DNA of 64,000 nucleotides from Dipteronia dyeriana (GCA_032871835.1 CM065299.1:48062706-48126705); one strand, 5' to 3'. Shown: positions 1 through 13,430, counted from the stretch's first letter. Numbers and translations: made by a program. Notes: generated by a model from the letters alone, not told the origin.

Positions 1-573
1 CTTCACTTACAAACATCTTCACTTGCCTTTCTCACTCTGTTTTTCTCATCTCCACTCCACCACCACCCTTCACTCCCCATTTCCCTTCACTCCATCCCAT
101 TTTCACTCTCTCAGGTTTCACTCTCTCTATGTATTCATTGTATTGTATCATTTGTATGTGTGCATGTATGTATCTGCGGTTTTTTTTTTTTTGCTAATCA
201 TTATCTGATTTTTCTCGCTTTTTATTTCTTGACTCTTAGTGTTGAATTTCGTTTGTTTTGAGGTTTATGATGTATTTAGCAAAGTGTGTTTGTTCCATTT
301 TTGGTTCGTACGCCGGCAGAGTTTTTTAATTTTTATTTTTAACTTATTTTGTATGTTTATTAAAAATCTAATTTGTATGAATGTTTTTAGTTATATTATG
401 ATGTTTATCAGATGTTTTATGGAGGTGATAACACATCAAAAGATGGGAAATCGTTGTCTGTAATGGAAAGTAAAAATGATCTAAACTGTTTGGCTGTTTA
501 TGGGTTTGTAGTTATTAAAGTTTTGTGACTGTAAGTATATAAGAATTTTGTTTAATTATAATATCTGGTGCAG
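1..573 (+). other. Proline iminopeptidase gene: leader exon and first intron
   Basis: Positions 1-114 are CT-rich and hold no ATG. They end in a plausible donor (CAG|GTTTC at 115). The next exon follows a TGCAG acceptor at 571-573, so an intron of about 459 bp (115-573) is inferred. If exon 1 is only leader, translation starts at the ATG at 642. If the start lies upstream of the window, the frame through 3-114 joined to 574-641 is also open and rich in Ser, Thr and Pro, which would suit a plastid transit peptide like those reported for plant relatives. The sequence alone does not decide between the two. Confidence 0.5.
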
Positions 574-641
574 GGAGAAAGAATTTGGAATTTCGTGCTC
601 GAAGTTTTGGTTACAAGGGTGAGCCAAATCTCATTGATTTG

Positions 642-3600
642 ATGGAGTCAGGAACGGAATCGACAGGATTGGGATTGAATAGAAATCTTTATCCACAGAT
701 AGAGCCGTATAGTACGGGCTTCCTGAAGGTTTCTGATATACACACAATCTACTGGGAGCAATCAGGAAACCCTGATGGCCATGTGAGTTGTCATATTCTT
801 TATGGATCATTTTGACACCCACAATGTTGGTTTTTTGTTGGATTGTTTTTCCACTTTATTATTTTGCATTGTGTGATCTAAATTGCTTTTATTGATTTTA
901 GCAGGTCATTGTTAGAAATGGACATCTGTTGTGTTGTGGGTTGTCTTGATGTTCTGTTAAAAAATGAGCTACTTTGATGTATTTGTATTGTGTTGGGTTC
1001 CTTAAATTGTTTGTTTTTGGGTTCGAATTACATTTGGCATTTCAAAATATTAAGAAAGTACCGCAATTATTTTAAGCTTGGTGATAATGGTGATTTTGAC
1101 ATTTATACTTAATACACGATGTATGATAACAAATACAATATCTAATAGGGTGATCTCTACAGCACCTAGCTTTTGATGAGTTTCATCTCAGTATATCAGC
1201 CTTGTGCATGTGCTCATATCATGGTGATGAGCTTTCTTACTTTAGCACCTAATCGTCTTTTAATGTCTTTTCTCCTTTTATGTGAATATATATAAACAGA
1301 AATGTGTTTAAGATTTCCATATAGACAGTAGTCAGAATAGACCCCATCGCTTAGAACTATAGTAGGTTTACAGGTCAAAATCTAGATACAAACATATAAT
1401 AAGAATATTTGGTAGGCATATCAAAAGGGTCATATTTTTGTGAGAGATATTCTAACTTTTATTGCAGCTTGTTTGATTTCCAGGCTACTCTCTGAATATT
1501 CTCACACCCCCCTTTTCTCGTGTCACTGTCCCTGACCCGCTGACTGAGAAAAAAATGTTAATCTGTTATTCTGTTACGATTCCTTTCTTGCAGCCAGTTG
1601 TCTTTCTTCATGGGGGACCTGGAGGAGGCACTGCACCGAGCAATCGAAGATTTTTTGATCCTAACTTTTACCGTATCATTCTTTTTGATCAGGTTATTCC
1701 TCTAACCCTTACAGGAAATCATCAGTTATTATTTATATCTAAATCAGGGATATCCTTTTCTTAGCGAGGTGCGGGAAAGAGTACACCTCATGCTTGCTTG
1801 GTTGATAACACAACATGGGACCTCATTGATGACATTGAGAAGTTGAGAAAACACTTGGAAATTCCAGAATGGAAGGTCAGAGTTTCACTTCTGGTTCTAG
1901 ACTAAAAAAAATTGATTTTCATGTTTGATTTTATATTTTGATGGATTTAACTTCGTCTCTCTGATTGTGTAGGTGTTTGGCGGGTCATGGGGAAGCACAC
2001 TTGCTCTTGCATACAGTCAATCACACCCTGACAAGGTGTGCAAATTTGCTCAGTTTGCTATTGTTATTTTCTGGTTTGGACTACCAAATTCTAATTTGAT
2101 CTCTGGTATTAATAAAGTAATACCATGGATAACTGATCAATTTTTAATGGTTTCTCTCGGATTTTTAAGGTTACTGGCTTGGTTCTTAGGGGGATCTTTC
2201 TTTTGCGAAAGAAAGAGATTGATTGGTTTTATGAGGGTGGTGCTGCTGCTATATTCCCTGATGGTATGTTCCAAACATTTTCTTTCCGGATGGTGGAATA
2301 ATTGTTGTCAGTCATGATATGGCATATAAATGGATCTCATTTCACTTCTACATTAATCAGGAGTTCAGGACTCTTAGAAATGGATTCGTAATATTACCTT
2401 TTCTCTGTGCCCACCCCACCCACATCCCAAAACTGAGTCAGCTTATGTGAAGACTTGTATATCTTTAGTGATTTCATGTGAGGTTTAAGCACTGATCGAA
2501 ACCCTTGTTCCAGACTGCATACACAATTAAGGAACTTGATTGCTTCGTTGCACTGAGGCTGCATTTGGTGCTTGGATGGGTTAGGATCTGGGATTGGGAA
2601 TTGGGAATTTGATGAGTTTGAGATTGGATTATAAATTATAGTGTCTTGCTTGGTGTAGTACGGGATTGGATTGATTAGAATTTTTATTACATCAATTTAT
2701 GTACTTAATTATTTTTGATAAAATTAAATTGTTTTAAATAATTGTTGTTAATAAAATAGAAAGTTAAATTTTAATTTAATAATTTTTAAATAAAATAAAT
2801 TTATTATTATTTACTTGAATTTCATTTGATTTTGAAACTCTTTTAATCAAATATTAATCCAATCCCCCCCTCCAACACCCAAAATCCACTGCTGCAGGAT
2901 TTTGGTGGCTGATGCCCATCTTAAAAACCTGTGTTCTAAATGATATCTAATGCATGAATGTCCTGTTTGCATGGGTTAATACATGTTCTTTTGATTGCAT
3001 AGAGTTTTTGCAGAGTAATTTTATGTGGATTTCTTTTCCATGTACAGCTTGGGAACCATTTCGGGACCTCATTCCAGAAAATGAAAGGAGTTGTTTTATT
3101 GATGCTTATGGCAAGAGACTTAATTCTTATGATATGGAGACACAAGTAAGGGTTTCTTTGATATTCTCTCTACTTTATTATTTCTCTCAGAAGTAAGAAG
3201 AAAATTTATTAAAGAAAAATAAACAATGTGAACAAGAAGTCCACGGACCCAGAGAAACCTGGAACAAAACAGAACCTATAGACGACTGTGGTAGATGAAC
3301 AAATTATATATTCTCTTTACTTATGTCATTAAAGTTTATTCTTCATCTATATGCTCTACATGTTTGGGAAAGAAATTTTATGAAGCATGCATTACAATTC
3401 GACAAACAATTAGGTGCTGCCAATCAAGTGAGGTGTGACATTTTACAATTTACAGTGGTGGATAGAGTGTGATTTAGTTTGATCTGTAGAGATCCTAAGT
3501 TTTTAATTGCATATAAATTGTGTAAGTTGTAATTCTTCTAAACATAGACTAGTGGTGGCTGTCGGCTTAAGTTACTTGTTTTTCCAATTTCTTTTATTAG

Positions 3601-5006
3601 AAACGAATCTGTATACTTATTATCTTTATTATTACATTTTCTTAAACCTCATGGATGTGCCACATAGAATTCTTGATGCAGTTATCCTTGGATCTCTGTT
3701 TACATCTTTCTCTAACAAATGTGGCATAATTCAGATTATCACAATATTTAATTTGAACAAATCTTTATTCTACGGCTTTCAAGTTGTATTCTTGATTTCT
3801 TGGGTTTAATTAACTAGACACTCTCTGCATGTGTGCTTTTTAGGGAATATAATTAATACAAGGTCAAAACAATATTTAGGTGTTTCAGGATGAGTCCATT
3901 GTAGCAAGTGTAGAGTTTATTAAACATTGTATAGTTGAAATATTTGTACGAAAAAATTTCAGCATTATATTCGATGAATTAAATGTCTATATCCAAAATG
4001 ATTGAGAAACAAAATAAAGTTGCTAGTCCATGTTGAGAATTCCAAAATTTAGTTTAAGCAAGGTCGACTCTACAGAAGCCTTATTTTTCATTGTGAGTAA
4101 GTAGTGATGGGTTTGAATTTTTAGTATTGTTCAATCAAGTTTGGCATCACATGGGACAGAAATAGCCAAATAGGATATCAAGTTTTCTTGATTTAATACT
4201 ATAATTTACTTTTTCTTATTGTACAGGAAAAAGTTTGAATAATCCTTTTGCCTTGATCGATTAGAATTGCAATGACTTTTTTTTTGAACAGTTGTATACT
4301 TTCCATAACTTTGTTTTTTATTTCATAGTATGCAGCTGCTAGAGCATGGACCAAATGGGAAATGATGACAGCCCATCTTCTTCCAAATGAGGAAAACATC
4401 AAAAGAGGGGATGATGATAAATTTTCATTGGTGCGCTGTTTCTTGTTTGAATGCCGAGCATAATAGTCTTTGTATATATGTTTATTAATGAAAAATACGG
4501 ACGCTTTTTAATATTAGAGTGAGGAGTGATTTTCATTTTTCATTTTTCTTTTAATGCAACATTCTAATATTTTCAAGTATAAACCGACTCTCCTACAAGA
4601 AATGAAAACCTCTCTTGAGGCCGTATCCTTCTGATGTTTAGAAGTTGAACAAGAAGAGAAATGCCAAAATAATGCTCAAGATCCTTTTTTAGGTTCATCT
4701 ATGCTTTGAGTATTTGTCACAGTTTGCAATCTAGTACCAGTGAGATCTATACCATTAGTTCCTGATTAGGTATTTTCTGTGTTCGGTATACTAAAGTTCA
4801 TAGAAAATTTGGTTCAATTTATGACACATTTGTGTTGACTTTTGATACATTCAGGCATTTGCTAGGATTGAAAATCACTACTTTGTAAACAAAGGCTTCT
4901 TTTCTTCAGATTCATTCCTGATAGATAACGTTGATAAGATAAGGCATATCAACACTACAATTGTACAGGTAAATGTCATTGTGATCACCCATTTTATTGC
5001 GGAGAT

Positions 5007-5054
<48 letters not shown>

Positions 5055-6550
5055 TTGTCTTTCTTTCTCCCTGAAGATTGTATCTATTTATAGACAAACA
5101 ATTTAGTGGTGTAATGTATCATGGAGAATAATTTAATGGTAGATTGGTAGTAATATTTTGCTTTTCATTTTTCTTGTTGAAGTTAGTAGTGAAGTTTTGT
5201 GATTAGCATATCTAAGCATTAAGCACACAGTTTTTAAGGTATGTTTTTAGATAAAAAAATTTTAGATAAAAAAAAATTAACTTACTGCGAATTTGATTAA
5301 TATCAGCTTGTTTTCTTAAGGTATATATCATGATGGTAGAGTACATTTAGTTCTAATTACCAAAAAGATAAAAAATAATAATCTATCAAATATAGAAACA
5401 TTTACTTGTTGACACTTATAAATTAGTATTGAATTCTTTTTGTTTGAATGCATTAGTATGTTTATAAAGTTAAACGCAAATGTGAGACGTTTCCAATAAA
5501 GATTTCTTAAACAATATATGGAAGTGTAAGAGAACCAAATGCTTGTACTAGACAGAAACCATAGAGCATCACTTAAAATAGTAGCAAAATGCATATCATT
5601 TATAGCATTAGTTCGCTGCAAGAAGGTTCTGTGGGAGTCTAAATTGTATACCTCTGAATATCTTGAATAGGGAAGATATGATGTTTGTTGCCCTATGATG
5701 TCCGCTTGGGATCTTCATAAAGCATGGCCAGAGGCAGATTTTAAGGTAATGTAACCGCTGTAAGCCTTTTGTCTTCTTAAATATCCATTTCCTTCGGGAG
5801 AAGGACGTCAGATTTGAGTTGTGACCAGAACAATGGGATTCAGAAATTATTTACTTATTAAAAAAAGTGAATAAATAAATAGATAGAAGATGAAATACTA
5901 GTATACTCTTTTATCCTCTTGAATTAATTGCATGCTAGTAGTTGATTTTAGGCGATGGAATCTAGCTACATTCCAGTTTCCACCTTGGTGGTGATGTTAT
6001 GCTATGGATGTATGCATACTGAGGTCTGAGTAAGTGGTTTGTTGTCTGCATCTCTTCTGGGGATGTACTGTCTCGAAAATAATCTCACACCGCCCTTTAT
6101 AGGAGTATTCTTGATTTATATGTTTAATGACCATGAAAGATATTTATATTTTATGGGACCTGCATGGGAGTGGAGCAATAAAAAAGTCGTCACTGATTGT
6201 TGAAACCTCACCTCCCAAGACTCGAGACTACTTGATTGAAAATGATTGCATTCATCCAAAAAGTACAATCGATAGGAATAGTTGATTGTTATAGCAAATT
6301 TGTTTAGTGTTATACTGTGAAGTAAATGTTGGTGTTCATCTATCTAAATTGATGATGCTGTTGTTATTTGATGCAGTGACATCAACTAATATCTCCGTCT
6401 TCTATTTCGCTTTTGCTAGTCAGTTAACTTCACCATGTTTGCCAGGTTGTTCCAAATGCAGGACACTCGGCCAATGAACTGGGAATAGCTGCAGAGCTTG
6501 TGGCTGCAAATGAGAAGCTGAAATATCTTGTCAAGAATAATGGACGTTGA
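642..6550 (+). CDS. PIP: Proline iminopeptidase (alpha/beta hydrolase, peptidase family S33)
   Basis: This enzyme releases N-terminal proline from peptides; plant forms are predicted to be cytosolic or plastidic. Coding exons are 642-782, 1594-1692, 1765-1875, 1973-2035, 2170-2263, 3048-3145, 4329-4430, 4855-4968, 5671-5745 and 6446-6550. All introns are GT/AG, and the spliced length is 1002 nt (333 residues plus TGA). The oxyanion-hole motif HGGPGGG is at residues 53-59. The nucleophile elbow GGSWGS has its Ser near 122. The likely acid is Asp278 in GRYDVCCP, and the likely base is His306 in NAGHSANE. All three catalytic residues are therefore present. The length fits the family core; plant relatives often have an extra N-terminal extension, which could come from in-frame codons upstream in the exon starting at 574. 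The ATG at 642 was chosen as the first in-frame ATG. No frameshift is seen, so the gene looks functional. Confidence 0.93.
5006..5050. repeat. (CT)n microsatellite in intron of the peptidase gene
   Basis: A nearly pure CT run lies in the intron following the exon that ends at 4968. It does not touch a splice site. Confidence 0.9.
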
Positions 6551-7029
6551 AAAAAACCAGGCGCAGCATACTGTTGAGATCCAAGACTAACATTTAAATA
6601 GACACGTGGTACATTCATCGCTTTGTCTCTTGACAATACAAGAAAGTTTGTGTTGCAAATTGTTAAAAATTAGTATAATGGAATGCAGTTCATGTACTGA
6701 AAAAGTGTTGAACGGGTGTGTAATAAGCAAATCCTTGAATATAAACCAGACATGTTTATAGTACATGAGATATAAGTTGCAGCATTTTCTGTAACACTTA
6801 TTACAATGGGGTTAACTCGAATAACATACCCTGAAGTTTTTAAAAAATGCTTAATATTCAACTAATAGCTTTAATTGCAGCAGACCCCCTGGGAACCGTT
6901 GACAATCCTCCAAGTTAACTGTTGACTAAAGCTTTAGATGGAAAAAGTCCAAATCGCCCCTACACTATTTGAAAAAGTGTTATTTACCCTTTGCCTCTTA
7001 AATTATTAAATAATTAAGTTTCAAATTTA

Positions 7030-7784
7030 AAAATAAATTTAATAATTAAAATAAAACACTGTCACATCCGCATCTAATTTATGTGACCAAACAAGATCGG
7101 AACAAATTTATTTTGGGTTTTTGACGAATTGGGTCATGGGTCTGGTTCTTTAACGGCGGATGATGGTGGATTTGAGGTGGATCATGAACAAGGCACTAGT
7201 TTCTTTCCACCGTTGTTCTCGGAGGATAATGTTGTTTTGGGTCTTGATTGGACTACCAATAACAAAAAAGCTATTTTTTGTTCTATTGATTCTTGCCTTT
7301 CCACTGATTGGAAATCCTCCAAATATGCTCTGCTGCTGACAGTGAATAAATTGTAATGGTGTTTGGTTAAACAACTACTAACACTAAAAGCAGTCCTCTT
7401 AAATGCAGAGTCCCTGGATGCATTAAATCTCGGATGTGAATGTGAATGGCTGCAAATCTGCTAGTGGAGGAGCAGATCTGTTGCTTCTCGTTTTACGTCG
7501 AAGACATAGTTTTCCGCTCGGTTCGATCCCGGCCTTCCACAGCTTACCATTATGTTGATCTCAGCCATCATTTTTGTGAGAATCTGCCTCTCCACAATCG
7601 TCGAGATTCATAACACCAGACGCTCGAATGAAGATAGCATACTTCCAGTGGCTCCTCTACTTTCCTTGGACGGACGCGTCTTCTTCTTGCCTTACGTTTT
7701 CTACCTCTCCCGGTTTCTCCATAGAATGAATGATCTGGAGTAGATCTGGAGGTGATCTGGAGGCTGCTCCTCCATCAATCAAAT
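7030..7784. other. Interior of the inverted-repeat element, no recognised gene
   Basis: Two short open frames on + (7129-7356 and 7552-7743) match nothing I recognise. The first opens with a TTG, not an ATG. They could be captured host fragments, as in Pack-MULEs, or chance frames. The 3' part holds short repeats of GATCTGGAG. Confidence 0.25.
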
Positions 7785-9268
7785 TAGGGGTGGGCGGGTT
7801 CGGTTTGGTTCGGTTTTGGACAAAATTGAATTGAACTGAAAATATTTCGATTTATCTAAAATTGATTCGGTTTAAACCGAATAAAAAATTATAACCAAAC
7901 TGAACCGAATTGATTTTAATGGGTTCGATTCGATTGGGTTTATTTCAGTTTTGGACCTAATGGGTCGGATGGGCTTAAAGAGTCTTTTTAATATGTTTTT
8001 AAATTCATAGATATTAATTTTTGTACATTTTCGTAAATTTTAATAGCCCAAAGGCAAAAAAAAATAAAAAAAAGTCAAACCTCACTAAAAAAAATAAGTT
8101 AACGACTTAATACAACACAAAATAATACATTCCAAAAAAATAAACCCAAACTCCAAATCCAAATTACAATTAAAATAACATTCCACTTCCGGTTTCAACA
8201 TTCCACTCTATTACTCCTCTTGTAAATACAAAATATTATGTTTGCAACTATACATCATCAATATTATTTAAAACAAGACCTGTATATCTTTTTAGGACAT
8301 CTTTTTAGGACACCTAGAAACTTGGCAACATGGACATTTCATCACTTGGAATTCAAAATGAGTTAACATGGGATAAATAATGATATCAAAAACAACAAAA
8401 CAAATTAATAATATATCCCGTTTGAATACACCAAATATAGTCATAAAAGTATATAATCTTTTCGTATACTGTTTACCTAGAAATGCACAAAGCTAAACAA
8501 TACATTCAAATAAACACATATTTTCATATAAATGTGTTCAATTTTCACATAATCAGCAAATAATCAAGTGACTAAGTGAGCATGTGATTTTCATCTAATT
8601 AAAACGGATTTCATAAAAATTAACATATAACATCAAATTAATACAAGACCCATGTCCCAAATCATTATCTTGATTGTATCTTTCGACAGTTTCTGAGAAA
8701 CCACACAAAATAAAACTCATTTTACAAACACAGATCTTAGAGATCGAAGATCATAGAAGTAATAGAGAAAAAAGAGTACCTTTGTGTCTTTGACACAACC
8801 TAGACGATTAAAAGTCTAATTGTAATGCTCTTCGATTGTCTGGAAAAAAAAACCTAAAAATTTATGCTTCTAATGTGGCACGAACAAAAAGAAAAAGAAG
8901 ACAAAGGGACAAACCTTGACCAGAGAAGAAAGAGATGAGAGAGACTGTCACTGGAACGAGATTGGAGCCCTTGATGTTGAGGAACGAGATCTGAGAGAAA
9001 CTTGAGAGTTGAGAGAGGTAGTCGGCTGAGATTATGAGAGTGAAGGAAAGAAGAATAGAAAAGGTTATGTTTTTTTTTTTTTACTTATATAGTGGATTAT
9101 TAGGGATTCATGGCGATTCAAATCGGTTTAAACCGGTTTTGGGTTACCAAAACCGAATTGAACCAAAAATTATACGGTTTTCAATTTTTTAAACTGAATT
9201 TAAGCTATGAACCGATATGAACACCCTTTTTTCAATTCGGTTCAGTTCGAAATTTATGCCCACCCTTA
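7785..9268. mobile_element. Non-autonomous hAT-like element
   Basis: The element begins TAGGGGTGGGCGGGTTCGGTT and ends with the matching inverse AACTGAAC...GCCCACCCTTA. The subterminal regions are rich in CGGTT/AACCG on both sides. The flanking 8-mers AATCAAAT and GATCAGAT agree at 6 of 8 positions, consistent with a decayed 8-bp hAT target duplication. The 1.48-kb interior has no long open frame, so transposase would have to come from elsewhere. Confidence 0.6.
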
Positions 9269-9543
9269 GATCAGATATTCAGATGGAAGCTACATCTTAT
9301 CTGATTAGAATCGGATCCGATGGTTGAGAATTTTTCTTTTGTTTTTTATTTTTTAAGTAAAATTTTAATAATTATTTTGTTATTATATTTCTATTTAAAA
9401 TGACGATTTTACCTTTAAAAATTTAGTCAATTTATATATAACAGAGTTTGACTAATCGTTTGGGGGGGCTACTGTAATTATTGCTATTTGTTGAATATTA
9501 AACCTTAATGGTAAAAGTCAGGGTATGTTACTGTAATTAATCC

Positions 9544-9569
9544 TTTCAACGGCTTCACTATTGTTAATC

Positions 9570-9600
<31 letters not shown>

Positions 9601-10063
9601 TTATTTATTTATTTATTTTCAAATCAGTACATATTGATATAACTTCATCAGTGCGTTGGATGTAGACCATTAGATTTACATACTTTAACTCAAAGTGTAT
9701 GTATTTATCAAAACTTCTACGTAATCAGTGGTTCATATACAACGCACGGATATAAGTTATATCATCGTTGGCTTATTCCAAGAGAGTGAATTTTTGATGA
9801 CCTAAGCCCATGAGAGCCTAAAGCACAAATCTTAAATGAATAAGACGTGTGTGATGAATCAGGAAGAAAAAGCTTTAGGCTGTCCCTTTTTCTATTAGGA
9901 GAAGCAAAAAAAAGGAAAAGTTAATACGTGGACCAATTGCACCTAATACAGGTTGGTTTTCCTTTTGGCTTTGAGAGACCGACCTAGAAGAATCGCATAT
10001 AAATCGTTCTTTGTGCGTCGAATTGGAGGGGAGAGACTGGGTGTGGAGTTCTCCGTTGGAAGC
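9544..10063. other. Intergenic stretch with TA and TTTA microsatellites
   Basis: A (TA)n run at about 9571-9595 is followed by (TTTA)n to about 9618. No gene is recognised. A TATA-like CATATAAATC at 9998-10007 lies upstream of GA-rich sequence but has no recognisable coding region behind it. Confidence 0.6.
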
Positions 10064-11352
10064 TTTGGTTCATGGTGGGAGTTGCGGATCTAATTCTTCA
10101 AGTTATTGGTTCTTTTATATTATGTCTTTCTATTTTTTTTTTAAATTATGGTAAACAATAAAACCTCGTATAACGGAATAATTTTTATATATTTTTATTA
10201 ATTCCCACCAACTTTTCTTTGATGTTTATGGTTTTCGCTTTTATTGATTTTTAAATATAAAACCCTTTTATATTTAATATCATGAATTTTTGATAGCTAG
10301 ATATATATTTTAATCAATTTTTGGATTTGTTATATCAATTATAATTTATTTGATTATCTGTTTTTCTTTTATTTAGATACATAGAATATTTAAGTATTAT
10401 ACTCTAAAGCGAATGAAAACTAATTTAAGATTTTATTAAATGTGTTTGTTGTTAAATTCATGGGTAGACAAATAAATTGATTTTTAATTCACTCTAATTC
10501 AGGGAATTAATAAATTATCATGAAACTATGCATTTGCTTTAAAGAAAAACAAAAACAATAAAAAAAACTTGACAAACTAAATTATTATCGACTAAAACTA
10601 GAGACGATTAACGAATAAACCACCCGCGGTAACAACACCATTTTTTTAATGATGAGCCTTGTCGTGGACGCCGTATCAAAAAGATATTTATTTTTTAAAC
10701 TACGGGGGTTTGGTTCATGGTGGGAGTTGCGGATCTAATTCTTCAAGTTATTGGTTCTTTTATATTATGTCTTTCTATTTTTTTTTAATTATGGTAGACA
10801 ATAAAACCCCGTATTATGGAATAATTTTTAGATATTTTTATTAATTCCAAAATACTTTTCTTCAATGTTTATGGTTTTTGTTTCTATTGATTTTTAAATA
10901 TAAAACCCTTTCATATTTAATATCATGAATTTTTGATAGTTAGATATATATTTTAACCAATTTTTGGTTTTGTAATGTCAATTATAATTTCTTTGATTCT
11001 CTGTTTTTCTTTTATTTAGATACATAGAATGCTTAAGTATTATACTCTAAAGCGAAGGAAAACCAACTTAAGATTTTTATTAAATGTGCTTGTTGTTAAA
11101 TTCATGGGTAGACAAATAAATTGATTTTTAATTGTCACTCTAATTCAGGGAATTAATAAATTATCATGAAGCTATGCATTTGTTTTAAAGAAAAACAAAA
11201 ACAAGAAAAAAAAACGTGACAAACTAAATTATTATCAACTAAAACTAGAGGCGATTAATGAATAAGCCACATCCGCGGTAAGAACGCCATTTTTTTAATG
11301 ATGAGCCTTGTCGTTGACGCCGTATCAAAAAGATATTTATTTTTTAAACTAC
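10064..11352. repeat. 645-bp direct tandem duplication (two copies)
   Basis: Copy 1 is 10064-10708 and copy 2 is 10709-11352. Both open with TTTGGTTCATGGTGGGAGTT and both end with AAAGATATTTATTTTTTAAACTAC, with scattered substitutions and small indels between them. No gene lies within. The right edge meets an LTR-like sequence at 11353, so the unit may be the internal border region of an old minus-strand gypsy element. Confidence 0.85.
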
Positions 11353-13430
11353 CTCGCAAGTACACGAATCAAAAGACAAGTATATCAATGAGCAAGGGTC
11401 GTTCCCATAGAGAGGTGGTATCGTCTAACTGTCTCTAGCCAAAGCGTTTATTTAAAACGATGTAAATAGACAAGCGAAAGTGGTGAGAATGGTGTTTGTG
11501 AAATGTATGCACAATGCGGATGGTGTGTGAGGTGTGAATAAAACTAAACTAATTAAATTACACTAAGGATAGAAATTAACCGGGTGCTTGCCTCTATAAA
11601 TATAACTAAAGAGAGAAATCAATTACACTACACATCAATTTAATGAGGCAAATCAATTAAACTACAAAACAATATAAATTAGTCTACTCCTGAAGGCAAA
11701 CATCCTAGCCACGAAAATAAATGTAGCTTGGAGAGTTGCAAGAAATTGGTCACACTACGTACATAAGTTCACCAAGCACACCTAGTCATGTTAATTATAA
11801 ACATTCAAGCACCATTCAACACGGATTCAAGAGCTAATTTTCTTGATTAAGGAATCACCAAAATTAATTCATCACTCAACCACAATTACGAAATGAGCAA
11901 TTGTGTCTTTGGTCAAAGACCCATTAAGCACAAGAACAATACACCAAAACCTAATCTCGGGATGTATTGCTCTTTCACTCAAATCAATCTATACATATCG
12001 ATTCCCTTTCTTGACCAACATGCAAACCAGAGTGAGACTCTACTTTTACACTACATCATTTGTTTACACACACTACATCATTTGTTCACACTACATCATT
12101 TGTTCACACTACATCTTTATTTTAATCTAAAGTTTCACTTAAGCAAACATATCAATTTCTACTCATTCACCAACATACATGTCAAGATAAAATTAATATA
12201 GCTTTAAGCTCAAAGAATAGAATCAAGATCCAAGTTAAATCTAAGTAAATACCACATATAACAAGCTCAAGTGTTGGTTTACAAATTTTCCCTGAATTTC
12301 ACATCAAAGAAATAAAAATAAAACAAAGAGAAGAGTTTAGAGATAACCAAGATCTCTATTCCATTTTTGCTCTATTTTCTCTTTGGATCTACTTCAAAGA
12401 TGGATGAAGGAAGTTTAGAGGTTGTGTTGGTGAGACATCCATAGAAGAAAACTTCCATAGATGCCTTGAAGTTTCTCTCTCTTGATTTGGTGTGAAGAAC
12501 AAGAGATGGTGTTGGGTTGGTTATCTCTATGAGAGTATATGTGAAAAGTGTATATTATATGAAAAAAAACCAACAAAGTGAGGTATTTATAGTGTTTGAA
12601 GGTTAGGGCATTGATTGGGGCTGAAATGACAAGTTTGCCTCTAAAACTCATGTGATCTGCAAGTGGATAAGGCTCCCCCGACATAAATCTATGATTTCAT
12701 ATATGCAAATTCATGTCGTATATTTCTTTCTACTGGTTAGAACTCGGAGATCTGGATGGCCGAAGGTTATGGGAAATTTTTGCAATGTGGATCTGTGATG
12801 TTAAACTTGCAGCCTGAAGTAGCAAATTTGTTTCTACCAGTTTGAGGCCACAGATTGACTTGGCAGGATCCTCTGGACTATTTCTGTGACTTGGTTTTAC
12901 GAGTTTGAACTCGCAGTTTGAGCCAACTGATTTCTCTAGAAATCATCTGCGACTTGAATCTACTTGTTGATGTCACAATTTGAAGTCGCAGTTTAAAGTA
13001 ACAGTTTCTTCTAGGGAACATCTACGACTTAGATCTACGACATTGAAGTTGCAGATTCCCTTCACTTTCCTAAAATCAACTCTTTTTCCTCCTCTTTGCC
13101 TCCAAACCTTCACTTAAAACTCAAACACCTAGTTTATGGGACATATACCTACACAGGTAATTGTAGGGATTTGTTTGACTTTCTCTTTCCCGACCCTTGG
13201 CTAATAATATGCTTGGTTCTTATAGTCATCTGCAAAAGAAAACATCATAGTTTTAAGGTAAACTGTAACCAAATGTAAACGTGTATAATCACTTCAAGTA
13301 AAGAAATCAAACATATCACGACCAGCCTAAAGCTCCCAGTGCGCGGGTGTTGCATAGATGTAGACCCATGCATAGTCACCAGCGCACTTGCCCAAATTTC
13401 TCTTTTACACACCACTCACCTTTGAGTGGA
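11353..13430 (-). mobile_element. Old gypsy-type LTR-like remnant
   Basis: The left edge CCTCGCAAGTACACGAATC followed by GAGCAAGGGTCGTTCCCATAGAGAGG resembles the 3' end of an Athila-like LTR read on the - strand. The left-adjacent sequence GATACGGCGTCAACGACAAGG, read on the - strand, resembles a decayed GGCGCCGTTGCCGGGGA-type internal start. The right boundary is uncertain. The segment 12700-13080 contains imperfect repeats built on TGCGACTT/AAGTCGCAG. No coding region is supported. Confidence 0.4.
12045..12118. repeat. Short tandem repeat, unit CACTACATCATTTGTTCA
   Basis: About three to four copies of an 18-20 bp unit (CACTACATCATTTGTTCA with small variants) stand in tandem. The open frames over this region are by-products of the repeat. 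Confidence 0.8.

Larger units (their letters stand above)
6806..9543. mobile_element. Terminal-inverted-repeat element (MULE-like), outer element of a nest
   Basis: The stretch 6806-6960 and the reverse complement of about 9390-9543 align over roughly 130 bp. They share a core AACATACCCTGA, then AATATTCAAC, an AAT-rich part and a run of C/G. Long diverged inverted repeats of this kind are typical of Mutator-like elements. No transposase is encoded, so this is non-autonomous. No convincing 9-bp target duplication was found (about 4 of 9 matches), so the outer ends are approximate. The element sits just past the 3' end of the peptidase gene, and the hAT-like element at 7785-9268 is nested in it. 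Confidence 0.55.

Noticed and set aside
23..208. 61-codon frame at the left edge
   Set aside because: It starts at a TTG, crosses a likely splice donor at 115, and its reading frame does not match the peptidase frame after splicing.
4912..5097. Minus-strand frame with Arg-Glu repeats
   Set aside because: It is the translation of a CT microsatellite in a peptidase intron.
7490..7550. tRNA-like GGTTCGATCC
   Set aside because: No matching acceptor stem, anticodon arm or box A at the right distance could be found.
11893..12201. Pair of frames of 75-102 codons
   Set aside because: Their 3' halves are translations of the 18-20 bp tandem repeat at 12045-12118.
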